Made by a program: the position numbers and the translations under genes. A DNA stretch of 64,000 nt, from assembly GCA_016786765.1 (NCBI GenBank), contig JAEUUZ010000004.1:147300-211299 (forward strand). Reading direction: 5' to 3'. Numbering within the stretch: position 1 is the stretch's first letter; each line of letters starts with the position of its first letter. Positions 40,065-48,266 of this stretch are shown in pieces. This DNA comes from Chitinophagales bacterium. Lineage in GTDB: Bacteria > Bacteroidota > Bacteroidia > Chitinophagales > LD1. The notes beneath the pieces are model-generated. The model saw nothing but the letters and a program-made list of their open reading frames with translations, made no database searches and was not told the origin of the DNA.

Positions 40065-40853
40065 TTATAATTTAAAGAAATCGCCCCACAAACGCTGCCC
40101 TCCATCTATATAAACAGTTTCACCTGTAATATAGTTCGCAAAAGGGCTCGCTAAAAATACGGTTAAGTTGGCCACCTCCTCTGAAGTGCCCATTCTGCGC
40201 ATAGGAATAGCCTTTTCTACTCCCTCCAAAAATTCGGGCTGATAGTTTTCTAAGCCACTGGAAGCAATAATCCCTGGAGCAATGGCATTGATTTGAACAT
40301 TGTATTTACTCCATTCTACCGCAAGTGTTTTCGTTAGATTATCTACCCCGGCACGCGCAGCTCCTGTATGCACCATAGCAGGGAAACCGCGAAACACATT
40401 CGCAATAATATTCACAATTCGGCCCGACTGATTCGGAATAAAAAACTGCTTGGCCATGGTTTGTGTCATATACCATGTACCGTTCAAATTGTTATTGATA
40501 ACAGCATTCCAGCCTTTGAACGAAATATCTTCTGCCAAAGAAGGAAACTGCCCACCGGCATTGTTCACTAAAATATCGAGTGTACCTTCGTTATCTTTTA
40601 TATTCTTCGCTAAGGCCTCCACCTGTTCTGTATCACGAATATCACATACCTGATAACGCACTTTCCCGAAAGAATCATTAGTGCGTAAAGCATTGAATTT
40701 TTCGATGGCAGTAATCAATCTCTCTTCCTTTCGAGAAGTGATAATTACATTCGCTCCTAACTCCAACAATTGCTGGGTTATCGCAAAACCAATGCCACTG
40801 CCACCACCGGTTACAATAGCTACTTTATCTTTGAATGTATTGGGCAAAAACAT
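40065..40853 (-). CDS. SDR oxidoreductase, trans-2-enoyl-CoA reductase (PECR)-like
   Basis: 262 residues with the Rossmann motif VTGGGSGIGFAITQQL at about 14-29 and NNAGGQFP. The usual SDR YxxxK active site is replaced: the aligned segment reads VHTGAARAGVDNLTKTLAVE, with Thr at the Tyr and Arg at the Lys position. The same GAARAGV segment occurs in peroxisomal trans-2-enoyl-CoA reductases and related 2,4-dienoyl-CoA reductases. I therefore infer NADPH-dependent reduction of an enoyl-CoA, not a 3-ketoacyl reductase. It sits in the catabolic operon, 21 nt before the acyl-CoA dehydrogenase gene. Confidence 0.85.
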   Translation of the reverse strand: MFLPNTFKDKVAIVTGGGSGIGFAITQQLLELGANVIITSRKEERLITAIEKFNALRTNDSFGKVRYQVCDIRDTEQVEALAKNIKDNEGTLDILVNNAGGQFPSLAEDISFKGWNAVINNNLNGTWYMTQTMAKQFFIPNQSGRIVNIIANVFRGFPAMVHTGAARAGVDNLTKTLAVEWSKYNVQINAIAPGIIASSGLENYQPEFLEGVEKAIPMRRMGTSEEVANLTVFLASPFANYITGETVYIDGGQRLWGDFFKL

Positions 40854-40888
40854 ACTTGCTGAATTTGAATTTAGTTTTGAATCGATAC

Positions 40889-41746
40889 TTATCTCAACGG
40901 AATATTCAACATCGCACGTGTCTCTTCGATGGTAGCCACTTCACGACCAATCATGCGGACCATTTTCGCAGCCGCTTCAACTAATTCGCCATTGCTTTTT
41001 GCCATTTCGCCCTCTGGCAAGTAGAAGTTATCTTCTAATCCCACACGTATGTTTCCATCTATAGTAATAGCCGCTGCAATCGCCTGCCATTGTTTTCGTC
41101 CGATGCCAATCACTTGCCAATGCGAACCTTCAGGAACTGATGCTGCTTGATGCAATAAGTTTTTCGTTGAAATAGGAATACCGCCCAAAACGCCCATCAC
41201 AAAACTGAACACATACGGCTTTTGCAACAATCCCATATCAATTAAAGGCATAGCATTATTGATGTGCCCATTATCGAACACTTCCATTTCAGGCACTGTG
41301 CCCGCTTCTTTCATTTTCTCTAAATAGAATTGAATGTCTTTGAACGAATTTTGAAACACAAAATCGTGATAGAATTCTTTCGTCTTTGGGGAATAAATAC
41401 CATAGTTCATCGAACCCATATTCAACGCAGCCATATCCGGTTTCAATGCAGTGATGTGGTGAATACGCTCTTCGCGTGAAAGCCCTATGGCGCCTGTACT
41501 GTAGTTAATGATGGCAGTCGGACAAAGTTTTCTTACCTCCTCGCCAATTCGTCTATAGGTCTCAATATCATAAGCCGGTGCACCATCATCCTGACGCGCA
41601 TGAATATGCAACACACTTGCTCCGGCATCAACAGCACGTTTACCTTCTAAAGCAATTTCTTCGGGTGTGTAAGGAATATACGGACATTGTTCTCGTCTTG
41701 CTAAAACGCCTGTAAGCGCTGCGGTGATTACAATTTTCTTTGCCAT
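40889..41746 (-). CDS. Beta-keto acid cleavage enzyme (BKACE/Kce family)
   Basis: 285 residues. The N-terminus KIVITAALTGVLARREQCPY, followed by TPEEIALEGKRAVDAGASVLHIHARQDDG with the zinc-binding HIHAR, identifies the 3-keto-5-aminohexanoate cleavage family. EMEVFDNGHI and RVGLEDNFYLPEGEMAKSNG follow as expected. Members convert a beta-keto acid and acetyl-CoA to acetoacetate and a new acyl-CoA. No other lysine-fermentation gene (kdd, kal) is nearby, so the classical Kce substrate is unlikely. In this operon a product of branched-chain acyl-CoA oxidation is a better guess. Confidence 0.9.
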   Translation of the reverse strand: MAKKIVITAALTGVLARREQCPYIPYTPEEIALEGKRAVDAGASVLHIHARQDDGAPAYDIETYRRIGEEVRKLCPTAIINYSTGAIGLSREERIHHITALKPDMAALNMGSMNYGIYSPKTKEFYHDFVFQNSFKDIQFYLEKMKEAGTVPEMEVFDNGHINNAMPLIDMGLLQKPYVFSFVMGVLGGIPISTKNLLHQAASVPEGSHWQVIGIGRKQWQAIAAAITIDGNIRVGLEDNFYLPEGEMAKSNGELVEAAAKMVRMIGREVATIEETRAMLNIPLR

Positions 41747-41836
41747 TTTTTGGGTTGTATTTGTTGTTGTTGGTTAATTGTTTTGCGTTTTTAAGCTATT
41801 GCCAAGTTATAAATAGTTTGAAAATTCAAAATGTAT

Positions 41837-42661
41837 TTATTTCCCCTTCCACACCGGTTTGCGTTTTTCAGCGAAAGCAGCAATGCCCTCAGCAGCGTCT
41901 TCGGTTTGTACCGCCTTGCCCAGCATGCTTTTCAAGAAAAGCTGACGATCGTTCTCCGGCACAGTCTTCAATGCATCAAAAGCCTCTAAACCCAATCGGA
42001 TAGCCGATGGCGAATACTCCATAATCTCTTCCGCCAAAGCCTGTACCTTGCTATCAAGTTCTTCAGCTGCAACCACTTCCGATACCAAGCCCAATCGCAA
42101 TGCCTCCTGTGCATCAGCCGATTTCGCTCGCATACAAAAATCGAGCACCGCCCGCGATGGCATAATATTCAACATGCTCTGCATCACTTGAAAAGGATAT
42201 AATCCGCGTTTTACTTCCGGCAGACTGAATGTGACATTCGGAGTGGCAATCACATGCGTACAACCACACACAATCAAAAAACCACCGGCTAAAACTGGCG
42301 CATGAACTTTTGCAATGCACGGTTTATGCAATCCCGAAAACACATCCGCCAACACCACTTCACTGGTAGGTTCAGGAATGGTAGAATTTGTTTCACTGCC
42401 ACTCGACAAAAACGCTTTCAAATCTGCACCCGCACAAAAAATATCGCCATTGGCTTGCACTACCACCACCCACACTTCGTGGTTGAAATGCGCGTAATGC
42501 AATGCATAGGCAATCTCGCGGAATAACACCGGATTCATCGCATTTTTCTTCTCCGGTCGGTTTAATGTTATGGTCAGCACATGTCCGTTTTGCTCCACCA
42601 ACAAATGCGCAAAGGTTTGCTGTTCGAGGGCTAAAGCCTGTTCTTTTGTATACAACTTCAT
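41837..42661 (-). CDS. Enoyl-CoA hydratase/isomerase family protein
   Basis: 274 residues, crotonase fold. The two oxyanion-hole segments are IFCAGADLKAFLSSG (about 72-86) and HAPVLAGGFLIVCGCTHVIA (about 119-138), and PEVKRGLYPFQV carries the glutamate expected for hydration. It lies 15 nt downstream of the carboxylase alpha gene; next to a methylcrotonyl-CoA-type carboxylase the most likely role is methylglutaconyl-CoA hydratase. That assignment rests on context. Confidence 0.88.
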   Translation of the reverse strand: MKLYTKEQALALEQQTFAHLLVEQNGHVLTITLNRPEKKNAMNPVLFREIAYALHYAHFNHEVWVVVVQANGDIFCAGADLKAFLSSGSETNSTIPEPTSEVVLADVFSGLHKPCIAKVHAPVLAGGFLIVCGCTHVIATPNVTFSLPEVKRGLYPFQVMQSMLNIMPSRAVLDFCMRAKSADAQEALRLGLVSEVVAAEELDSKVQALAEEIMEYSPSAIRLGLEAFDALKTVPENDRQLFLKSMLGKAVQTEDAAEGIAAFAEKRKPVWKGK

Positions 42662-42676
42662 GTTCTTTCTTTTTTC

Positions 42677-44641
42677 TTATTTCATTTTAATCATCACTGT
42701 ACCGGCCTCCACAAAGGTTTTTTCTTGTACGAATACTTCTTCTACTTCTCCATCGCTATGTGCTTCAATGGTGGTTTCCATTTTCATGGAATTCATCACC
42801 AACAAGGCTTTACCCGATTCTATTTTATCGCCTGCCTGCACCAACACCTTTACAATTTCACCCGGCATTGGGGCAATGTAATCGCCTTCTGCCACGGCAC
42901 TTCCGGGCTCGGTGAACCGCGGCTTCTCCGTAAACTTCAACGTACCCACACCTTGTTGTTGCACAAACACTTCTCCGTTTTTCGAAGCCAACACAAAGGC
43001 TTTACGATGATTGTTTATCGTAGCCACTACTCCATGTGCATTGGCACTATTGAGTTCCACCGCAAAACAGTTTTCACCCACCACCACATCAAAGCAACCA
43101 TCACCTTTGTGACGATATTCCACTTTTACTTCTGCTCCATTCCATTGCAAAATATAGTGCTGCGATTGATAATAAATATTGCGCCAACCATTCAATGTGG
43201 CACTCACATGCTCTGTTGATTTTCTGCTTTGCCAATCGTATAAGAAAGCCGCAATGGCCATTTCCGCAACATTGGTAGCACTCCCTTGTTTTTGATACGC
43301 ACTAAAATAACGCTCAATCAATTTGGTATCGAAGCTACCATCCACATATTCCGGATGGTTCAACAAAGCACCCAAGAAATCTTTGTTGGTGGTAATCCCT
43401 AGTATAGTATACTGTTGCAAAGCATAATTCATTTTCTGAATCGCTTCCGTTCTGGTTTCGCCATAAACGATCACCTTCGCCAACATACTGTCGTAGAACA
43501 CATCAACTTTCGAACCTGTTTGGACTCCACTATCGAAGCGCAATCCCTTCAATGCCGGTTCTTTGTAAAACAATATTTCGCCTGTGGCCGGAAAGAAATT
43601 ATTCTCTGCATCTTCCGCACAAATACGGCATTCTATGGCATGACCGGTTGTCGTTACATCGCCAATATTCAGCGGTAAACCTTGTGCTACTTCCAATTGC
43701 AGACGCACCAAATCCAATCCTGTTACCTCTTCCGTTACCGGATGCTCTACTTGCAAACGCGTATTCACTTCCAAAAAGTAAAACGAAGCATCAGCAGGGG
43801 AATATAAAAACTCCACCGTTCCCGCATTGGTGTATTGCACCGCTCGCGCAGCCGCCACAGCCGCATCGCCCATCTGCTGGCGAGTTGCAGCGCTGATGGA
43901 TGGCGATGGAGATTCTTCAATTACCTTTTGATAGCGTCTTTGCAACGAACATTCGCGCTCAAACAAATGCACATAATTGCCATGCGTATCGCCAAAAATC
44001 TGAAACTCGATATGCTTCGCTTTCGGGAAATATTTCTCCATCAACAAGACCCCACTGCCAAAGCCCTTCTCGGCTTCACGGGTTGCAGTGTTGAATGCTG
44101 CTTCCAATTCCGTTTCACTATTTACAATACGCATACCTTTACCTCCTCCACCGGCACTGGCTTTCAGCAAAACCGGATAACCCATTTTTGCTGCTTCTTT
44201 TTGAAAGGTTTCAAAGTTTTGATCGCTGCCATTATAACCCGGCACCACCGGCACACCGGCTTTTTGCATCAATTCTTTCGCACCAATCTTCGGACCTAAT
44301 TGTTGTATAGCTGCAGCAGAAGGACCCACAAATAGGATACCCTCATCGGCACAACGCTGCGCAAACGAAGCATTCTCCGATAAAAATCCATACCCCGGAT
44401 GAATTGCATTGGCGCCCGTTTGCTTTGCCGCAGCAATAATTTTATCCTGATCCAAATAACTCTCTGCCGGATGCAATCCTCCAATACAAATCGCCTCATC
44501 CGCCACGCTCACAAACAACGCATCCCGATCCGCCTGCGAATACACCGCCACCGTGCTCATGCCCATCGTTCGTGCCGTTCGAATCACCCGAATCGCAATC
44601 TCCCCCCTATTCGCAATCAATAACTTTGTTATCTTTTTCAT
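42677..44641 (-). CDS. Acyl-CoA carboxylase alpha subunit (biotin carboxylase + BCCP; methylcrotonyl-CoA type)
   Basis: 654 residues from the ATG giving MKKITKLLIANRGEIAIRVI (an ATG 12 nt upstream is possible). The biotin carboxylase domain (1-450) has the ATP-grasp glycine loop KASAGGGGKGMRI and the EVNTRLQVEHPVTE signature. A linker domain and a C-terminal biotinyl domain follow, with the biotin-accepting Lys in MNSMKMET (the usual form is AMKM or SMKM). The fused layout is that of methylcrotonyl- or propionyl-CoA carboxylase alpha chains. The neighbouring beta subunit and hydratase favour methylcrotonyl-CoA and leucine degradation. Confidence 0.93.
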   Translation of the reverse strand: MKKITKLLIANRGEIAIRVIRTARTMGMSTVAVYSQADRDALFVSVADEAICIGGLHPAESYLDQDKIIAAAKQTGANAIHPGYGFLSENASFAQRCADEGILFVGPSAAAIQQLGPKIGAKELMQKAGVPVVPGYNGSDQNFETFQKEAAKMGYPVLLKASAGGGGKGMRIVNSETELEAAFNTATREAEKGFGSGVLLMEKYFPKAKHIEFQIFGDTHGNYVHLFERECSLQRRYQKVIEESPSPSISAATRQQMGDAAVAAARAVQYTNAGTVEFLYSPADASFYFLEVNTRLQVEHPVTEEVTGLDLVRLQLEVAQGLPLNIGDVTTTGHAIECRICAEDAENNFFPATGEILFYKEPALKGLRFDSGVQTGSKVDVFYDSMLAKVIVYGETRTEAIQKMNYALQQYTILGITTNKDFLGALLNHPEYVDGSFDTKLIERYFSAYQKQGSATNVAEMAIAAFLYDWQSRKSTEHVSATLNGWRNIYYQSQHYILQWNGAEVKVEYRHKGDGCFDVVVGENCFAVELNSANAHGVVATINNHRKAFVLASKNGEVFVQQQGVGTLKFTEKPRFTEPGSAVAEGDYIAPMPGEIVKVLVQAGDKIESGKALLVMNSMKMETTIEAHSDGEVEEVFVQEKTFVEAGTVMIKMK

Positions 44642-44710
44642 ATCCAAAATCAATTTTCAATTCCCAAATTCTTAATCCTAAAATCCTCCATCATCAAATC
44701 ATCAAATCAC

Positions 44711-44768
44711 CACATCATCAAATTATCACATCATCAAATTATCAAATTCCCACATCATCAAATTATCA
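44711..44768. repeat. Three copies of an 18-nt AT-rich repeat
   Basis: CACATCATCAAATTATCA occurs at 44711, 44727 and 44751; the first two overlap by 2 nt. More degenerate ATCAAATC units precede them from about 44690. The repeat fills the gap between the two carboxylase genes. It is not a CRISPR: the units are too short and the spacers too small. Confidence 0.8.
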
Positions 44769-44776
44769 AATCAATG

Positions 44777-46372
44777 CTACATCCTAAACACCCCATACCC
44801 CTCAGCGCCTTTCACCTCCGTGTTATGAATCACCTCCATGCAGAACTTCAAGTAATTGCGCGTTTCGCGCGGATCGATAACTCCATCATCCCACAACTGA
44901 CCACTCGCATACCACGCATTACTTTGTTTATCGGCTTCCATCACCATAAACTTCGCTACTTGTGCGCCTTGTTCTTCATCGTATGCAATGCCCGATTTTT
45001 CAGCCGCTTGTCGGCCAATAATTTGCATCACCCCCGCCAACTGATCGGGTCCCATTACCGCAATTTTCGAATTCGGATAGCTGAACAAAAACCGCGGTTT
45101 ATAAGCCCTTCCGCACATCGCGTAATTGCCCGCACCATAACTCGCACCTGTAATAATAGTGATAGCCGGCACTGTAGAATTACTCACCGCATTTATCAAC
45201 TTCGCACCATTTTTAATAATGCCCTCCTCCTCGTATTTACGGCCCACCATAAAGCCCGTAATGTTTTGCAAAAACAATAACGGAATATCTTTCTGATTAC
45301 ACAACTGAATAAACTGCGCTCCTTTATTGGCAGCCTCCGAAAACAACACTCCGTTGTTCGCCAAAATACCAATCGAATAGCCATTCACTTTCGCAAAGCC
45401 AGTAATTAAGGTACTGCCGTACAATGGTTTAAATTCTGAAAACTCCGACCCATCTACAAAGCGCGCTATCAGCTCACGTTGGTCGAACGGAATTTTAATA
45501 TCAGCCGAAACAATGCCTAAAATTTCTTCCACCTCATACTTCGGTTCTTCTATCTTTTCTTTGGCGTAATTCGCATTGCCAGGAAATAAATTTGTCATAA
45601 TCTCGCGTGCTAACCGAATACCGTCTTCTTGGTCTTCTGCCAAATAATCCGATACACCCGACACTGCACTGTGCATTTTCGCACCGCCCAAACTCTCCTC
45701 GTCTGTTACTTCGTTGGTCGCCATTTTCACCAAAGGCGGACCGGCCAAAAACACCTTCGCTTCATCTTTCACCATAATGGTGTAATCGCTCATGCCCGGA
45801 ATGTAAGCCCCACCGGCCGTGCTGTTGCCAAACACAATCGAAATAGTAGGAAACCGCGCCTTACTGCGCTGAATAATATCGCGAAAATTCGCGCCACCGT
45901 AATTAAAAATCTTCGCTTGATCCGGCAAATTTGCACCCGCACTTTCCACCATCACAATAGTAGGCAAGCCGTTCTCCATCGCAATTTCGCCCATGCGCAA
46001 ACCCTTCTGTAACGTGGCATAATCAATCGCTCCGCCCTTTATGGTGCCCACGTTCGAATTAATCATACACAGCGTGCCGCTCACAAAACCAATACCGCAC
46101 ACAATAGTACCGCCCGTGCCAAAGCCATCCATGCCCCAGCCGGCAAACGGACATAATTCCATAAAAGGCGAATCGCGGTCGAGCAGCAACTCAATGCGCT
46201 CGCGCGCCAGCAACTTCCCCGCAGCCTTCGTGCGTTTCAGGTATTTATCCTCGCCCTGAAACAAAGCCTCCTTCACCTTCCCGTCCAACTCCAAAATTTT
46301 CTCTTGCATCAACGCGTAATTGCGTTTGTAGCTCTCCGAATTCGCGTTTATCTTCGATCGAAATACCGACAT
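44777..46372 (-). CDS. Acyl-CoA carboxylase beta subunit (carboxyltransferase; methylcrotonyl-CoA type)
   Basis: 531 residues, the usual length for the carboxyltransferase beta chain. The N-terminal half has MELCPFAGWGMDG, ICMI-type strands and TVGTIKGGAIDYATLQK-type contacts, FGNSTAGGAYIPGMSDY for acyl-CoA binding, and the C-terminal half has LFLQNITGFMVGRKYEEEGI, TGASYGAGNYAMCGRAY and RFLFSYPNSKIAVMGPDQ. The motif FMVGRKYE is characteristic of methylcrotonyl-CoA rather than propionyl-CoA carboxylases. It is the first gene of the catabolic operon. By eye it is more G+C-rich than its neighbours, and AT-rich repeats flank it on both sides. Confidence 0.93.
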   Translation of the reverse strand: MSVFRSKINANSESYKRNYALMQEKILELDGKVKEALFQGEDKYLKRTKAAGKLLARERIELLLDRDSPFMELCPFAGWGMDGFGTGGTIVCGIGFVSGTLCMINSNVGTIKGGAIDYATLQKGLRMGEIAMENGLPTIVMVESAGANLPDQAKIFNYGGANFRDIIQRSKARFPTISIVFGNSTAGGAYIPGMSDYTIMVKDEAKVFLAGPPLVKMATNEVTDEESLGGAKMHSAVSGVSDYLAEDQEDGIRLAREIMTNLFPGNANYAKEKIEEPKYEVEEILGIVSADIKIPFDQRELIARFVDGSEFSEFKPLYGSTLITGFAKVNGYSIGILANNGVLFSEAANKGAQFIQLCNQKDIPLLFLQNITGFMVGRKYEEEGIIKNGAKLINAVSNSTVPAITIITGASYGAGNYAMCGRAYKPRFLFSYPNSKIAVMGPDQLAGVMQIIGRQAAEKSGIAYDEEQGAQVAKFMVMEADKQSNAWYASGQLWDDGVIDPRETRNYLKFCMEVIHNTEVKGAEGYGVFRM

Positions 46373-46430
46373 GTTTATCGTGTTTTATTACAAACCCAAT
46401 GTAGAAGTAAAATCCATAAAATGCAAACCG

Positions 46431-46601
46431 AAATCTTAAATCGTTGAATCATAAACCCAACAGCTAAAATCTCCCCATATTCCTAAAATTCCATTTTCCG
46501 CAATCCTGTAAATCTCAATCCGAAAAAGCTTAATCCTCCAAATCTTAAATCAATAAATCATAAACCTTAAATGATCTCAAATCTTAAATCAACAAATCAT
46601 A
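46431..46601. repeat. AT-rich imperfect repeats upstream of the carboxylase operon
   Basis: Three copies of a 23-27 nt unit starting AAATCTTAAATC and continuing to AATCATA are seen at about 46431, 46540 and 46579, with shorter TCTTAAAT fragments around them. The unit resembles, in base use and phrase structure, the repeat between the two carboxylase genes. Its function is unknown. Confidence 0.7.
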
Positions 46602-46616
46602 CATCTTAAATATTTT

Positions 46617-46697
46617 GGGCGTGTTGACGCGCTATCCACTGCAATCTTTGCCTCGAAGCATCGGCAAAGGATTTCCGTTCCTATCGCTCACGCAGCA
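46617..46697. repeat. REP-like palindromic element
   Basis: The element begins GGGCG and ends with a CGC-rich part. Its centre is CAATCTTTGCC, a 10-nt loop, then GGCAAAGGATTTCCG; CTTTGCC/GGCAAAG forms a 7-bp stem. The phrases GCTATCCACTGCAATCTTTG and CAAAGGATTTCCGTTCC match, from memory, a palindromic extragenic repeat common in many Bacteroidota genomes. Copy number in this genome cannot be seen from one window. Confidence 0.55.
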
Positions 46698-46883
46698 TTG
46701 TAGTACCATAAAAATTTGTTTTCAAAACATCAATCCTGCTGAGGCCATAATCTCAAGCAATCGCTCCACATTCGCACATCTATCTTGAGCGCAAGTGCTT
46801 GGACATGGGGAGTAACTATGAAGTGTTGGGTTCGGGTTAGTAAAAACCTCAGATTTGGAGCAACAACCTAGAACAGTACTCGA

Positions 46884-47294
46884 TCATTTTTGGAGTAGGA
46901 ACTTACGAATCAAAAATGTTTTTTCAGAGTAAATTCGCATGTAATAAAAACCAGGAGAAAGCGAGTGTATATCAAAGGTATAATCATGCTTCGAAGGGTC
47001 GAAATCTATGGCCTTGTGCAAAAATTCAGTGCCTTCCTCATTCACAATCGAAACTTCAAAATGTTCCGGAGTTTTATGGCTTAAGCCAAGCATTAATATA
47101 TGATGCGGCACATCTACTTTAGCCGAAATTGATTCCGCTTTAAATAGTTTAGAATGCTTAATGAGCGAATCTTGTATGCTCTCTAATCGTTTTAATGAAA
47201 CAGCTTTTTTAGTAGCAATCTCATGCAAATACGTTTCTTGCGAAAAGCCTATTGCGCTCCACAAACACAATACAAAAAGTGCAACCGTTCTCAT
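46884..47294 (-). CDS. Small secreted protein with a T9SS-like C-terminus
   Basis: 136 residues with a signal peptide (1-18, ending IGFSQ). The last ~75 residues resemble the beta-sandwich of T9SS type-A sorting domains: ILMLGLSHKTPEHFEVSIV, then LSPGFYYMRIYSEKTFLIRKF and a short basic end. There is almost nothing between the signal peptide and this domain, so it is either a stand-alone domain or the remnant of a longer cargo gene. The PNP motif that opens most sorting domains is missing. No function can be given. Confidence 0.65.
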   Translation of the reverse strand: MRTVALFVLCLWSAIGFSQETYLHEIATKKAVSLKRLESIQDSLIKHSKLFKAESISAKVDVPHHILMLGLSHKTPEHFEVSIVNEEGTEFLHKAIDFDPSKHDYTFDIHSLSPGFYYMRIYSEKTFLIRKFLLQK

Positions 47295-47447
47295 AGCTAT
47301 TATTTTGTGTGTAATTTAAGGAATTGGAATTTATTGTGTGACTTTTTAGCATAGTTTAAGTCTTTGGTGGCGGATAGGATTTCCGAGATTCGAATATCCA
47401 GTTCTGTCTTGTTTAGAGCCATCTAGAATTGCCCCAATTAAATAAAT

Positions 47448-48266
47448 TTACCCCTTTTTTATGTGTTCTACCCACTCAAAATAATCCTCATTAGCTTTCT
47501 TTTCTGCTCCGGCACAAACACTTTCTACATCGGCATTGCAAATAAGTTGGCAAGTCAGTTCGGTATCAGCATTTATAGTACTTGCAGTTTTACGAGATAG
47601 CGTAGCCAAAGTAACCCCCACCGCCAAATCTGCAGTAAATGTACCGCTCAGCGTTTTCAGTTGCTGCAATTTTTCTTCATCACAGCCGCCAACATAAGCC
47701 AGCGCTATACCTACGCCACGCCATAAATCCTGTTTTCGTTCTTCAGCAAAAGGCGTTATTAAGCTAGTCAACGATTCAGGTTCTGCTTTAGCGGTGTACC
47801 ACAAAGAACGCCCAAGTCCTTGATCGTAACCCTTGTGGATGTTGCCGTTTAGCCATTCCGGAGTTTTCATTTCCTTCACGGCTATACGTTGTTTAAAAGT
47901 GCCTTCACAATAACCAACACCATCTAATACACGAGGTACTTGTTGTGGTTCAATTGCCGCTTCTACTTGTGCTAAGGCAATTCTGCGTTTCGCTATAGCC
48001 CAGCCCAAGCCAATATGAATTTGGGTACTGTGCTCCGGAGCCTGATGCAAAAAGGCTTGCCAGTGCGGCAACGCAAAAGCATTCACATTAAAATCAAGAA
48101 GCGCCCGCTCCATGGCAGACGCTTCATATGCTATTGAAATAAATGTTTTATCGTTTTGTTCGAGCAATGCTATTAAGGACGCGTCATCTGCTGTTTCGCT
48201 GGCGGTTATAGCCGATGCCTGAAACAACTGCTGAATAAGCGCCATATTCGCAACCGCTTTTTGCAT
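47448..48266 (-). CDS. DUF1702 family protein
   Basis: 272 residues from the ATG at 48266, which overlaps the stop of the upstream flavoprotein gene as TAATG; the frame is open 30 nt further. The order of motifs fits DUF1702: IHIGLGWAIAKRRIA (about 85-99), RVLDGVGYCEGTFK (about 114-127), KGYDQGLGRSLWYTA (about 150-165), DLWRGVGIALAYVGG and LTCQLICNADVE near the end. DUF1702 proteins are known from enediyne polyketide loci and from other bacterial PKS-like clusters; their biochemical role is not established as far as I know. No signal peptide or metal motif. It is the last gene of the ACP-KS block. Confidence 0.85.
   Translation of the reverse strand: MQKAVANMALIQQLFQASAITASETADDASLIALLEQNDKTFISIAYEASAMERALLDFNVNAFALPHWQAFLHQAPEHSTQIHIGLGWAIAKRRIALAQVEAAIEPQQVPRVLDGVGYCEGTFKQRIAVKEMKTPEWLNGNIHKGYDQGLGRSLWYTAKAEPESLTSLITPFAEERKQDLWRGVGIALAYVGGCDEEKLQQLKTLSGTFTADLAVGVTLATLSRKTASTINADTELTCQLICNADVESVCAGAEKKANEDYFEWVEHIKKG

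Larger units (their letters stand above)
46373..46883. other. Gene-free region with repeats and a REP-like hairpin
   Basis: About 510 bases without a credible gene. The first 240 bases are AT-rich and repetitive, the middle holds a hairpin element (46617-46697), and the remainder shows nothing recognisable. The promoter of the carboxylase operon should lie in the first part, but no clear TAnnTTTG element was found. Confidence 0.7.

Noticed and set aside
42725..43219. Plus-strand reading frame of 164 codons over the carboxylase alpha gene
   Set aside because: Antisense to a complete enzyme gene; the translation is His/Cys-rich with no recognised motif.
44690..44776. Possible CRISPR-like array in the gap between the carboxylase genes
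   Set aside because: Repeat units are 18 nt, partly overlapping, with spacers of -2 to 6 nt, and no cas gene is in the window.
44774..45280. Plus-strand reading frame of 168 codons over the carboxylase beta gene
   Set aside because: Antisense to a complete carboxyltransferase; the long open frame follows from the high G+C of that gene.
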